DNA of 64,000 nt from Haemaphysalis longicornis (Eukaryota; Arthropoda; Arachnida; Ixodida; Ixodidae): contig CM023457.1 of assembly GCA_013339765.2 (NCBI GenBank), forward strand, positions 27,982,909 to 28,046,908. Direction: 5' to 3'. Under the pieces are notes generated by a model, which worked only from the letters and a program-made list of their open reading frames with translations, made no database searches and was not told the origin of the DNA. A program made the translations under genes and the position numbers. Positions 41,416 to 52,702 of this stretch are shown here, piece after piece; positions within the stretch are counted from its first letter, which is position 1, and each line of letters begins with the position of its first letter.

Positions 41416-42551
41416 CAAACTTTAGATCGACCTGCAGAAATTGGAATGCCTCGTCTCTCCTCGGCAGGGACAGCTCCGTCGCCTTACCGTGTTCAGTGTG
41501 AATTGTACCTAGTCTATGTGCTGACCGTCGCATATCCTAGAGGACCGTTGGAAACCCCCGGCACGTTGGCATGCAGGCACGCTTCAAACGGGCACGCTTG
41601 CGAATACAGTAATCCCTCTTATGTAGGAGTGTGGCCGTGAAAGCAACCAGCCAATGTGTCAACTTACGTGCATAGTTGGAAACGTCGGGGAGCTTCGCGC
41701 GTGTATTGCGGGGCGCGTGAAGAATGGACGGGCGAAGGAAGACGAACGACTGGTCCGAGTTGAACGTCGTTTCCATCTCCTGCGTGAATGGGTCGAGGTA
41801 ACGGAAAGTGCGCCGTTATACAACGTGGATGGGAGGTGGGAAGAAAATGGGCGCTAAGCTTCGTGAAAGAGAGCTCGTAAATCACCCTCGAAGCGTATCC
41901 CTTCGCCTACGTTGCGGCGCGCGAGAACGAAGCGAAACGGGGGAGGAACGCAAAGCGAGCCTGGATGGCCCGATATTCGGGAAAGTTGAGTGTGGTTTGC
42001 AGCACTTTTTTTTTCTTCAACAATTACGTTCGCAACGTTTATTAATTGATTTACATCGCCGGGATAACTTACAGCCATGTTGGGAATGCGTAAGCGGTTT
42101 ACCCGTTTCTACTTTCCTCTTCGGGTTTAGATAGAACTAGATACGGGAGAGATAGTTGGTTTCGGTTCACCGTTTATACATGAACTCGTGCGGGGACGGC
42201 AGTGCGTAGTTATTGCTTTCTGTTTTTCCCTGTTTACTTCAAGCGCCCGCGCACTTTAAACGTTGAACGAAGTGCGTGATAGTGTTTATGCTACCGGGAA
42301 AGGTGTGTTACGACAGCGGCTCTACTAGGTGTGATCTACCTGTATCCGTTCCTTCTCGCTGTCGCTATGCTTAGCCCTGGACCCATGTTAGCACAGAAGC
42401 GAGCAAGCGCGCCCTGACTAAGCAGCTCCGGCTGCTGTCGCGATGGGCGTTGGGCCCGACTGTGAGGCCTCCATTCACTCACTGCTCCCAGCTAGGGAAT
42501 ACATTATCTACATCATCGCAACTCGCGGCTCGTACAAGCGGCACAGCTGTG

Positions 42552-42553
<2 letters not shown>
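41416..42553. other. No recognisable feature
   Basis: Short overlapping ORFs only; no shared repeat found. Confidence 0.5.

Positions 42554-42622
<69 letters not shown>
42554..42622. repeat. (TA)n plus (GA)n microsatellite
   Basis: TA to about 42581, ACACATACA, then GA to 42622. Confidence 0.95.
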
Positions 42623-42624
<2 letters not shown>

Positions 42625-43039
42625 AAGTTGTGAAGCGTGATGGGGTCCAGATCGGGCGTCAGTGTTTCCACGTTTGTCGCCGCTGAGAGATCCTCCAGCT
42701 CCACGCACTCTCTCCTGGCGCGACGTCTTCTATTTATTGCCCCGCACGTCTGCGGAGGTCGCGCGGTGTCCTCCTCCTGATTTTGCGCTCTGTACCGCCG
42801 GTTCTTCGTGTCTGACGAACGCGTGCCAGGGCTTGCACCACGGTGAAGGTAAAAGAGAGCGGTAGCCGGAACGGCAAGGGTAGACCTTTGCCTCCCCCCT
42901 CCCTCCCCCAATCCACCCTTTATCCCGGAAGAGGATGGTGCATAGCTCAAACGGGTGAACAAGGGGAGCCTTAATCATCAAACCTTTTTAATTACTTGTC
43001 ACAGGATGTCACTCAGAAGCAACTAACTCATTCAATGAT
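42623..43039. other. No recognisable feature
   Basis: GC-moderate; no repeat or gene identified. Confidence 0.5.
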
Positions 43040-43308
43040 GTGACTGCCGCTTTCCGTGGACATTCAACTAAAGGACGTTTTAGATTCGTGGACATGTACC
43101 ACACGTGCTTTGCAGGCTACAAAAGCTCTGATCACGTACCTGCAACACGCAGGTCTAGACCAATGTCTGTAAATAATTCCCTGCCTCTGTGTGTATCAAC
43201 TTCAACATCATCCCCATCATCTTTACCACGTCATCATCTGGCGCAGCAAGTTAGGCATTTTAGCCAGATACCATCGCCAGACTTCATTAAAGATCGTTCT
43301 CTCTCTCA
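43040..43308 (+). mobile_element. LINE 3' end, copy 3 of the RNase H LINE family
   Basis: From GACTGCCGCTTTCCGTGGAC through AACACGCAGGTCTAGACCA to the stop region, 3' UTR (CATCTGGCGCAGCAAGTTAG; CGCCAGACTTCATTAAAGATC) and a short CT tail running into CACACA. Strongly 5'-truncated: only the last 40 or so codons and the 3' UTR. No clear target duplication. Confidence 0.88.
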
Positions 43309-44019
43309 CACACATTGAGCGTGTGGTCTGCCACTGTCTCGTTTTCGTTGGTGTGAGGCGGGACTTCGAGGAGGACGTCAGCGTAGGTAACCCAAAAAAC
43401 TTTGCTGAAATTTCCCATCTCTTCTTTCTCTCCCGTCGTATCGCCATTCAGGAAAGGGAGCGTGAGGTTTTGAAATAGCAAATAAGGAGGGAGATGGTTG
43501 GTCCACCCACTCACCATCCTGGAATGGTCAGTGACCGCGCCTTCCGTCTAGCGTTTGGCTTCGTGTCAGGTACAGCTTTGGCTCGGAGGCATTCCGCTGA
43601 CAACAATGTCGTGGGGTTGATCTCGGCTATATGTAGACAAAATACAAGCTTGGTTTATTTAAAAAGACTGCTTGGTACCGACAACAGTGGTACCAATTTT
43701 ATCGCAAACTTCAAACAGATAATCGAGATATTAAGGAAAAACATTCAACAGTGGCGACTGCCGTGACACTTTCCGCCAACTTTTCTATGACGTCACAGAA
43801 ACTTGTTTGTGCGATCGTCGGCCGACGACCCAAGTCACCGCCAAAAAGATGACTGGTCGATTTTAGTGAGACCTCTAGTTCCGATTCATCATATCAGTTG
43901 AGTGCTAACGTCCTAGTTAAAACACCAAAAACTGTGTTTAGTGCGGGCCCATAATACGCCACTCCTGCCCATATTACGTCACTGTAGCCGCGAAATTTGA
44001 AAGTTTGTCAATATTGCGT
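43309..44019. other. No gene; small shared phrase with 55.98 kb
   Basis: GTAGACAAAATACAAGCTTGG at 43632 resembles GCAGACAAAATACAAGTTTG at 55984, each followed by ATTTATT-like text. Possibly an old dispersed repeat. Confidence 0.4.
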
Positions 44020-44600
44020 AAATGTTTCGTTTATGAAACGTCTGTTGTTGGAGTGGCGCTGAGTGAGTTACCAAAGGCTAGCTCTTCCAAATTAAACAAT
44101 GTTTTATCAAAGCGAAAGCTTTTAAAGCGAAAGTTTTATTTGTGGGACCGATGGCGTCCTGTCGAAAAACTAATGCGTTTTTACATTGACCGGTTTGTCG
44201 ACAGAAAAGCTCCGATAAGGTCTCTGGACACGCGCGCGTGCGTGGAAGAGGGCTTCGGTCCTGCACAAGACAATACACGCATCGATCATGAACGGTTTAT
44301 CACGTGGTTTATGAGATACCTTTATCTCATAAACCATGTTTTGGTATACCTTTAGATTGCTCGTAGATGCGTTTACTTCGTGCGCAAAAAAAAAAAAAAA
44401 ATGTCGCATGGGTGCGTTCTTCGTTTGCGATTTGGGTCCTTGAAGGTTCGAACTTTGACGATTTATGGAACGCACTTTTTGCGAAGGAAGGTTATGACGC
44501 ACTTTTGATGCAGTTTTGATGCGAGAAATTTTTTGTCCTTCTCTCAACTTTCTCCAGGAGTGGGTGGTAAATAGATTTTTTATATTCATGGCCCCTTTAA
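44020..44600 (+). repeat. Dispersed repeat, copy 2 of 3 (relatives at 5.4 and 59.3 kb)
   Basis: ACTAATGCGTTTTTAC, CCGGTTTGTCGACAGAAAAG, GATTGCTCGTAGATGCGTTT, GTGCGCAAAAA, TGGGTCCTTGAAGGTT, TTTTGACGCACTTTTGATG-type text, and CTTCTCTCAACTTTCTCCAGG match the 59.3-kb copy in order. Two hairpin-like parts occur inside (GAGATACCTTTATCTCATAAACC). No ORF in common. An A run at 44388-44402 interrupts. Confidence 0.75.
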
Positions 44601-44632
44601 TGTACTTCGTAATACCAAGAGAAGGACCGACA

Positions 44633-44758
44633 CCTGGGCTAGTTGGTAAACTGCAGACATGATAGAAACTGGCCCGTGAAGGAAAAAAAAATTCACGACA
44701 CTAAAGGGAGGAGGTGGCTATTGGACGAGGCTGCTTGTTATTTACCAACTAGCCCAGG
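44633..44758. repeat. Inverted repeat, 18-bp perfect arms
   Basis: CCTGGGCTAGTTGGTAAA (44633-44650) and TTTACCAACTAGCCCAGG (44741-44758) enclose a 90-base interior with an A tract. CTGGGCTAGTTG also begins the element near 16905, so these may be ends of one non-autonomous family. Confidence 0.9.
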
Positions 44759-45498
44759 GGTCAGGTTATTTCGCGAGTAAGTTGGGCCAGTTAACATTGA
44801 TTCTTAAAATGAACACTGCACGAAAAGCGAACCAAGAAGGGCAGACAGCCCATCGCGTGGTCGTCTTGCTCTGTTGCTTGTCGAGTGTGTTTTTTTTCTT
44901 TTTGCGGGCTACTTTCCGTCTCTTTAACGCTCCAACAAATTGGCATCCAGTAGAGCGAGAGCCATACGCTGTCGGCTTTGTGAGAGGAGTGCAGCGTCTG
45001 ACGGGGACATCTAATGAGCCATGCGCCGTGCGTGGGACTTTCGTTCAACGTTGCAGGCACAAGCTACCCATTTGGAGCAAACGCAGTACTTATCTCGGAC
45101 CTTGTAACACCGCCCCCTCCCCCGTCACCCCTTATTTGTCGCGAAACACTGTTTCAACCCATTTGACTCCCTGCGCGGCTATCATCGACTACAATTGCTT
45201 GTTACAGTCTTGCATTAAGCCAAACGTTGAACTCACTGAACGTTTTTGTATATAGTGTCCTACCGCTGGGCATACCACTTTACGATCTGTCCTCACTTTT
45301 CCCAATTTTTTCATGTTTGTCGTCAGTTTTTTTCCATTGTCCCCCTTTCCCGCGTGTAGGATAGCATACTAGGCCGTAGCCTAGTTAACATCCCTGCCTT
45401 TCCTTTACCTTTTTTCTTGGCTTCTTTTAAAGCTGGCGACATTCTTGCAGCAAAAATATCAACTACAAATAAACTTCTTGAAATGATAAAAAAACATG
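44759..45498. other. No gene recognised
   Basis: A 157-codon ORF (44782-45255) has a hydrophobic stretch, but it comes from a T tract and shows no known motif. Not called. Confidence 0.4.
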
Positions 45499-46220
45499 GA
45501 ACCGCAGTTTAACACCGCCTAATGACCGAGGCTCTTCGCGCACAATATCAGTGCAAGTTTTTCTCTAAAGAGAGCTTCACTGCAGGGGGGAGCGTTTTGT
45601 AACAAAGACAACTTCACCGGTAAGAAGTGTGGGACGAAGACTGAGTAAAGACAAAAATCCGGGCCATATCTACTAACGTGAAACCTGGGTAGGGGCGAAG
45701 CATGCAGTGTGTAAGTGTATTCTTGGCGACTTGGCGTTTTTTCCAACGGAGATGAAACCGTTAGGGGTAGAGATATGCAGCTTTGCTGTGAAAGTCTCGT
45801 GTCTTTGAAGCACGAAGCGTTCTAGCGCGAGGCGTTGTAAAACGAGTATCCCGGTGTGTTTTAGTACGCGTTACGAAACGTTCCAGCGGGAGGTGCACAA
45901 ACGAGTGTGGTGGTGTTTTTTAGTACGCGTTATGTTCTAGCGCGAGCTTTGAACGAGTGTCCCGGTGTTTTGGTACCGTGACTACATGAGGCGACGGTTA
46001 TGACGACGACATGAGACGCCAAAAGTCCCATCCTCTAAGGGGATTCGCCCCTAAAAAATAAACCGCAGTTTAACACCTCCTAATGACCGAGGCGCTCCGC
46101 GAACATTTCAGTGCAAGTTTTTGTCGAAACAGAGCTTCACTGCACCCACAAGTGTGTAGTAACAAAGCCAACTTCACAAATAAGAAGGGTTGGACGAAGG
46201 CTGAGTGCAGACAAAAAAGT
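45499..46220 (+). repeat. Dispersed repeat with direct repeats and a 54-61-bp array
   Basis: A block of about 160 bp occurs twice: 45499-45657 and 46062-46220 (ACCGCAGTTTAACACC, CCTAATGACCGAGGC, CAGTGCAAGTTTTT, AGAGCTTCACTGCA, GTAACAAAG, CAACTTCAC). Between them, GTTCTAGCGCGAG, GTTCCAGCGGGAGG and GTTCTAGCGCGAGC at 45819, 45880 and 45934 mark three diverged units, each with TTTTAGTACGCGTTA- or CCCGGTGT-like text. The part from about 45660 to 46050 is matched in inverse at 58910-59340. Confidence 0.8.
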
Positions 46221-47508
46221 TCGGTGAGAACTTTGCAGCCCGCACGCACGCGCGCTCGCACAACAACAAAAAAGATTGGCACTGTTTCTCGTAAAGGGAA
46301 CATTCCAGCATCGCGCACAATTTTCTCGCGGAGAATATGCCAATAGTTTAAATGTTACATAAAGGAAGTTCTGCAAACTCAAAGAGAAAAAAAAAACATC
46401 TTAGTACCCAACAATTGGTTTCCAGACGTGTTGGTGTGTGACTGCGTACGTCGCGTTCCTCACACGTAAATCTCGTCTCTGTCGCTTGAATTCACACCGC
46501 GCGTTCAACAGGGATTGGTTCGTAGCGAACGTTTTCTTTTTCTGTTTTCATAGAGAGCAGTCATATTGGGTATCGGTTTTTAGTTCTTTGTACTACCAGT
46601 TTAAAGGCGCGTGGTTCTTGTTTTAATGTTGCAGCATTCTCATAGGTTTTTTTCCTTTGCGTTTACTGCCCTTTCGCGCTACCTCTTGGGCTGTGAAACG
46701 GAGCACACGGAATCTGAGCCCAGAAAGCAACCGAACAATATCGCCATCTCGCTGGAAGCCACGGCAGAGGAAGTGGGGAGGCATTCCGTGGCGAGTGAGC
46801 CCGGGGAATTCCACCTTTCTTCCGGTCTCGACCTTGGAGGGTTGCTTCCCTGGCGTGCAGGCGCTTCTCGGAGCGACGCCAGCGCGCTGGTGTTGCAGGC
46901 GTATCCTCTGTTAGCGCTTCCTGTGGTGTCTTCGTTTGTGATTTTCTGATCAGCCGTTGAAACCCCCGACCCGATATCCTACTAGGCCTTGAAGCGACTT
47001 GCCTATTAGTACTACGCGTAACGTCTTACAACCTACAAAACGTTCACGTGTAATAAACAGCTGTAAAAAATGTGTAGGCGAAATAACAGTTGGGGCTTCT
47101 GTTGATCTGCTATTAAACTTTCTGTTGAACTTTGAGGCCGCCCCCGTCACCACATGACCAGCCGCCTGTACAGCAACCTGCGATACTCGTTCCGCTAGTT
47201 CGCCATCGCAAAGGATAGCTTCCTGTTCGCCGCCGTCGGTACCTGCACCTGTCAACACAGCTCGTATTGCTCGTGCGGCGGCGGCCTACCCTTCTCTTGA
47301 ACTCCTGTATCGATTTCCCAGGTAGCGCCCCTATTTTTTAATAGCGAAGCTGTTGTTACTGGCCGTAATGTGTGCGGCGTCATCAGAAAACACTGAATCA
47401 TAGTTACTTTTGCTGTTCACCGCACCCGTGAGCACGCGCGTTAGGAGGAGCGCCCGGCGTCGTCCAGGCTTGCGCGTGGCACTCTCAAAAGAATATAAAG
47501 AAAATGGC
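46221..47508. other. No gene recognised
   Basis: A 112-codon plus-strand ORF (46611-46949) overlaps opposite-strand ORFs; no motif identified. Confidence 0.4.
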
Positions 47509-47905
47509 AGCGTATCTGCCCCTTTCGTTGCAAATGTAGCCGAAAGACGATAGTCGACTGGCGCCCCTGCGAAGTAAAGGCCTCCCTTCTCTTTCCCGCT
47601 CACCTCTTATGCTGTTCCTTTCCCGTCTCGTTCCTCCAAAGATAACACGTTAGAGGTTTGCTCAAGTCAATTTACCTTACCGCGTTCTACTGCTCCAAGT
47701 CGGGTGTCTCGATGCCAGCGCTGCCGTACGGCGGAGACGCGCGTGAATTGAGGCACCCTGCTATAACGTTTATGGCACGACGTTGCCCTACTGCACGAGC
47801 GTTCCAAGCGAAACGTGGATCCCATCTAGTGGAACCTTTTGTTGCTATTGCCGTTTGATTTCGTAAATGCCGCCAGGAGGTGGCGCTGGCAACAGCAGGC
47901 GATTG
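47509..47905 (+). repeat. Dispersed repeat, copy 2 (partner at 25118-25600)
   Basis: GCGTATCTGCCCCTTTCGTT, AAAGACGATAGTC, GCGAAGTAAAGGCCTCCCTT, GCTCACCTCT, CAGCGCTGCCGTACGGCGG, AACGTGGATC and AAATGCCGCCAGGAGG follow the 25-kb copy. Only one unit of the 97-bp segment is present, so the tandem duplication there is derived (or one unit was lost here). Confidence 0.85.
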
Positions 47906-49089
47906 TTTTCGGCCGTTGATGTAGTACTTAATTTTCTATCGCAAAAACAAGCATCAATGAATTTTTTTAATAATAGGAACACTGAAAATATCACTTAATG
48001 TATTGGTTTGCTGCCTTATTTGCTGCCTTGCTGATAATATAGATGAATATGACGATTACTACTACTACCATAATGAAAAGCGACGGCGGATAATGTAAAT
48101 AAATAATTTGAAACCTAATGCGGTGTGTGGTGTTGTGTCCGTTAGTGCTTACATAGAAAGAAATCATCCAGCTACGCTATGGTTCAAACATTGCGCGACT
48201 TAGTGCAAGCTTCGTCATTTTCTTGTACCACTGACTTTTCGGTTCCTCACAATGATTTAAGTGCGTACAGACGTCCCTAAACTAGGCACTCCATCATGAA
48301 AACACAACCACAAAAGCCGATCTTGTGGTATATATTGTCTCTGTTCGACCATCAATAACTCGAAAAGGTCTAGGAGCGATTGTGCTCCCCTAACAGACTC
48401 AGAATGAAACAGCGGCGAACAGAGCAAAAAACGCGTGCCGAGCGTCGCCGATGATTTTGCGTCTGCTCTGCAGCTTTATCCGCGCGAGTTTTCTGAACGT
48501 CCATCCACAACATGTCGATCAGAGACGATATCGTCGGCGGCGTTAAACCCTGAAACATCTGCATCAATCGAATAATAGCCGTCACATAAAAACCCTTCGC
48601 GACACAGATACAGAGCGCTAGCCGGCAATAACAAACAATAAATAAAACAAACTACATGTTTGCGGCAAATGTCTCTGTTCGACCATCAATAATCTCGAAA
48701 GGATCCAAAGGAAAGCTGTATGGTATATATACTGTAGATCGGAAGGTGAACAGTCGGACGGATCTTAATTAGAGCTAATGACATTAAACTGCTTGAGTCA
48801 CGAAGGTGGACATATAGACTTTTCCTTTCTTCCTTTTGCACAACCGAACTAACACTAGGTCTATATGCGAACATAGTACCTCACACCTATATCGACAAGA
48901 CATACGCGACGTCATTACCCAGGAACCCTAACACCTCATTTCGCACTGTGCAGATGCATTTGAATTTTCTATTTTTTCCCGCGAACAGTCGAATAGTGGA
49001 ATTTTCAAAAAAGCAGCTGTATAAGGATTTATGGGGTTTTCATTGCTAAGTGTATCGTTGGTCTGCAAACCTGTCCTTGTGTGCCGAAT
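47906..49089. other. No gene; a 39-bp direct repeat
   Basis: TCTCTGTTCGACCATCAATA occurs at 48339 and 48670, each followed by (A)(C)TCGAAA and a purine-rich stretch, 331 bases apart. Otherwise plain AT-rich sequence. Confidence 0.5.
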
Positions 49090-49207
49090 TCTTTCTTTTT
49101 TTCTCTCACCGAGTGTCTGAGCATGTTGCTTTATTTGTATCGTGCCCACCTGCTTGGACCTGCGAAGGTCATGCAGTGGGAAATAAATGAATGAAGTGAA
49201 ATGAAAT
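49090..49207 (+). mobile_element. Probable CR1/L2-like LINE 3' end
   Basis: TTGCTTTATTTGTATCGTGC, then CCACCTGCTTGGACCTGCGA, AGGTCATGCAGTGGG and AAATAAATGAATGAA. This is the usual shape of a chelicerate CR1-like 3' UTR end with a short tetranucleotide tail. No coding remnant is visible upstream. Confidence 0.5.
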
Positions 49208-50261
49208 CTGGAACTAGGAAAATAGATACTTAAAATGGGAGCGTGTTGCCTAAAGCCGCGCTTGAGCACTCCTTCGGAGCCCTATATCTCTTCTAGTGAA
49301 GTGTCTTGTAGTAACCACAGTGGAGTTTCGAAGCTGAACCGATGCAACCAAACGGCGGAAGTCCGAGAAGTTGGACAACGTCCGACTTCCTGTTGTCAGC
49401 GCTGTGTGAGTCGTGGCCATTGTAGGAAGTCGTCGTTCCTCTAAATCCCGTCTTTAAGAAAATCGCATTGAACTGTTTTTGTAACGAATTCGCTCAGTAG
49501 TCGGAAACTCGTTTTATTTGAAGTTTTTCGCGGTTGGCACTGCTGTGTGTACCGTGAGCGCGTCAGTCACGCTTTTAACAAAGTATCGTTTATAGTGAAG
49601 ATATTTTTTTCTGACAACAACGCTCGCGTACGGGAGCAGAAACGTCTTTGTATAAACTTTATGGTGGAGTCATACTTTTTAGGGACTCCGCAACGCTTCC
49701 GATAAACGCTTTCGCTCTTTCCTTCGCGTCTAGGAGCACTGCGTGATTTGCTCGTCGCAGCAGATACGCCTTCCTTTGTGCTTTGCTTTTGTGGCTTTTT
49801 TTGTGGCTATCGAATGCGCTCATAGCTGCAATTGAAGGAAAGCCGGCCAATAGCCGCTACACAGCTGTAATGACGTAATTACGGCGGTCGAAGAACGTTA
49901 AGACCTGGAAAGAGAGAAAAATCTTTTTTGGGCGCGTTTCTGAGTCATCTGATGGGCACAGAGCAGTAACTTTTGGCTAAGGTACTTTGTGACCCCCTAA
50001 TCCAAGTACTGGAGGTGTTGGGTGACCACGTTCTGCCAGCATTTAAGATTTTGAAAAAAAGTTGAAAGAAAACTTGCAGGGTCCCTTTAATTGCTGCCAT
50101 ATGTTTTCCCGACCAGACGGGTCAAACTCTTGATTTCAAGATAGTTTTCCTCTCCGAGGAATTCGTTATAACGTCGGTATTAGTCTCACTAGCCGTACTT
50201 TGTACGTGTTTCGCAGTGCAGCCGCTTTATTTCTTCTTCCTTTGTTTTGTTTGTCTCGCAG
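49208..50261. other. No gene; short repeat-like phrases
   Basis: GCAGGGTCCCTTTAATTGC at 50077 is like the GGCCCCTTTAATG at 44590 and may be a common transposon end. A 63-codon minus-strand ORF (49659-49850) has a plausible composition but no identifiable family. Confidence 0.4.
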
Positions 50262-50403
50262 GGTCGTCAAACTCGGAGCAATGACGCCGCAAGCGGCTGG
50301 AGACAGTCCTGAGGAGACTTGCTTCCTCCCCAGACGCCGGCCCATCTCCCCCGCTGCGGCCCCGGGGCTCCAGTCCTCCAGCGCAGGTCCGGACGTCGTC
50401 TAG
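50262..50403 (+). other. Candidate terminal exon (weak)
   Basis: A pyrimidine-rich stretch ending TTTGTCTCGCAG (50250-50261) is a textbook splice acceptor. It is followed by an open frame rich in Pro, Ala, Ser (KLGAMTPQAAGDSPEETCFL onward) that stops at 50401. Third positions are GC-biased relative to nearby DNA. An AATAAA-like signal appears only about 1.3 kb downstream (51743). No protein family recognised and no upstream donor exon was found. Confidence 0.18.
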
Positions 50404-52291
50404 CCCGCTTCGCCAGCCCCGCACGTCACTTCCGGCCGACCCGCACGACGCTCCTCCGTAACTTCGTCTGCGTTGATTTCCTCGACCGCAGTTCACCTCC
50501 CCAATTCCCCGCGGCGTTGTCTCGACTGCCAACTAGTAAAGAAGGGAAGAAAAGAAAACATCTTGGAACTGCAATCTATCATATCTTCCGTCTGCCCCTT
50601 CTTTTTGTCGCAATTTTGTGCAACCGAACACGTCGCTGGAAGCTGTTTCGCTGATACCGACGTCCCAAGAAAGTTCCATCTTGGCGCGCGACCAATCAAG
50701 CCTGCTGTTGTGTTCTCCGTGTTTGTGCGTGCGTTTGTGCGTGTCGTCTGCTCTGCACAACTGATCGCTTCATCTGGACAGACGACGATCCATTCGCTAG
50801 GGCGTTGTCGCTGAAAGCGTAGCTCAATTTTCGTCCTCCGGATGTCGTACGTTCCCGCGCGCTCCTCCCCCCTTGACTAACGACTACCGGTGATCTAGTT
50901 AGTTTGTCGCTAATAAGTGAGCTCAGTATTTCCCAGGACAACGAGCGCGTTGCGCCTCAATAATCGTCTCGAGACGTTTCCAATATCTTTTGGCAATACA
51001 GACGTTACTTCCAAGTAAAGAGCTCCTTCCTGAGTGAAACAGCTGAGTTGCGACCCAGGGGTCCTGTGCTCCCTCAAAAGTTATCGCTGTGCTCAGTTGA
51101 ATACGCGGAAAGAAAACGCGTTACCTGTGGTTCTTCCAACTCTTAAAATACATCAGAAGACACTAGACTAACGTGATTGAAGTGCTCTAACGATTCCAAT
51201 TCGTTGTAGTGGGGTCCACGGGACTGGGCATTCTTAGTCTACTGGTAGGACCAAACTGAGAGAGTTTAGTAAACTGGAAAAACCGAACTAAGATAGAGCA
51301 CAGCCGTGTCGCAAGCGATTGAGACAGTAAGCCGAAATAAAGCGTTTCAGGACGTTTTCTAGGACAACAAAGAACGCGTGTAAACCCTCCCCCCTTTCCT
51401 ATCAGTCGCCTGCACATCCAGCAGAGCGCGTTACAATAAACGCAATCCTTCATCGACGCCCATTCAGAACAGTCTCCATACTCCACTGATTCCCGAGAAA
51501 AAAAAATTGCCGCCGTTTGTGACCTGAATACTTCTTCTGTGTGACGTCATCCCAGTGTGACGCGCTCATAACCCACTTTTGTACAGAGTGTGTTCAAGCG
51601 CGTCTGAAAGCTCAACTTACGAATTTCGCCGTCATTTCAGGTAGTTGCGAACGTGATATTCCTCTTATCCCGTTGAGAGTAAATCCTTTCGGAGAATACA
51701 GCGTGTCCGCTTTCTACGAGAAGTCCGGGCTAGACGAACAAAAAATAAATACAATTTGAGGAGACGGACGCTCCATGGCTGCTAGAGGGAGGCAAGGGTG
51801 ACTTGCATGCTTCAAGTCACCAAGCTTAGCCCCGAGGCTGTTACCGCAAGCCCGTCATCTCCAAGATCGTGATTTACGATGAGAAACTGCAAGTGGCGCA
51901 AGGACATTAAAGTGGTCAATACCACAGGCCAGTCGGCAACGTTTATAGCAGCTTCGTAATCGCCCACGGGTCGGAAAAACTGTGCCGAGTTAGGTGGGGA
52001 AGGATATAAGTTTCGAAAATTCGTCTGGTTGTTCTGGAGAAGCGAGTGAAGACTACAGCTGAAGAGTTTGACGGCAGTTGCCATCGCTTAAGCGCTTGTC
52101 GCTTCTTATAACCTTGCCAGTTATTATCAAAGGCTGTTTGAAAGACATACTATCAGTGCCAGTTAGTTGAATCTTGTGTCTTAACATCGCTGACTGCGGT
52201 CTCTGGGTGGACAATTGGTCGATCAAGCTTCTTGGTGCTATCCTAACGGCTCAAACTAGGAAAATAAAAGCATTGATGTAAATTTGGAGGC
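50404..52291. other. No recognisable feature
   Basis: Mixed composition, short ORFs, no repeat found in the rest of the window. Confidence 0.45.
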
Positions 52292-52702
52292 TCAAGTCCA
52301 CTCGGGAAAGATTCCCCGCGTAAGGTTCGGCGCAGACTTCAGAACGGCAGATTCGGAAGACTCCGAGTCGATTCCAACGTCCGAACTGTCAAAGGCGCCT
52401 TGAGAGGACTGCGAGGGGAGTAGTGGTGTTCGACCGAGCTGGCTGGTGATCGTCGCGCACGTTGAAGCCCTTCCGCCGCCGAGCCACGAGAGGGTGACGA
52501 ACCACGGAGTCGAACAGCGTTCGACGACGCCCCAGCGAGACCCGCCGCGGCAGAGCAGCGCGCTCCTTCCCAGCACGTCGACGCCGGCGGCGGCATGATT
52601 CCCTACTCGACATGCATCCGCTTCGCGTCCCAAGACCGTCGCCGACGAAACCCGCCACAGTGGACTGTCTGCAAAAGCCAGATAGAGGTGAGTTGATGTC
52701 AC
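52292..52702 (-). other. Open frame, possibly coding (very weak)
   Basis: A 136-codon minus-strand ORF with a Ser/Asp/Glu-rich end (DSSDVGIDSESSESAVLKSA). A CTACTCCCCTCGCAG acceptor-like string (minus) precedes that part near 52415. Two other minus-strand frames are also open here, which points to GC composition and not coding. No family recognised. Confidence 0.13.
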
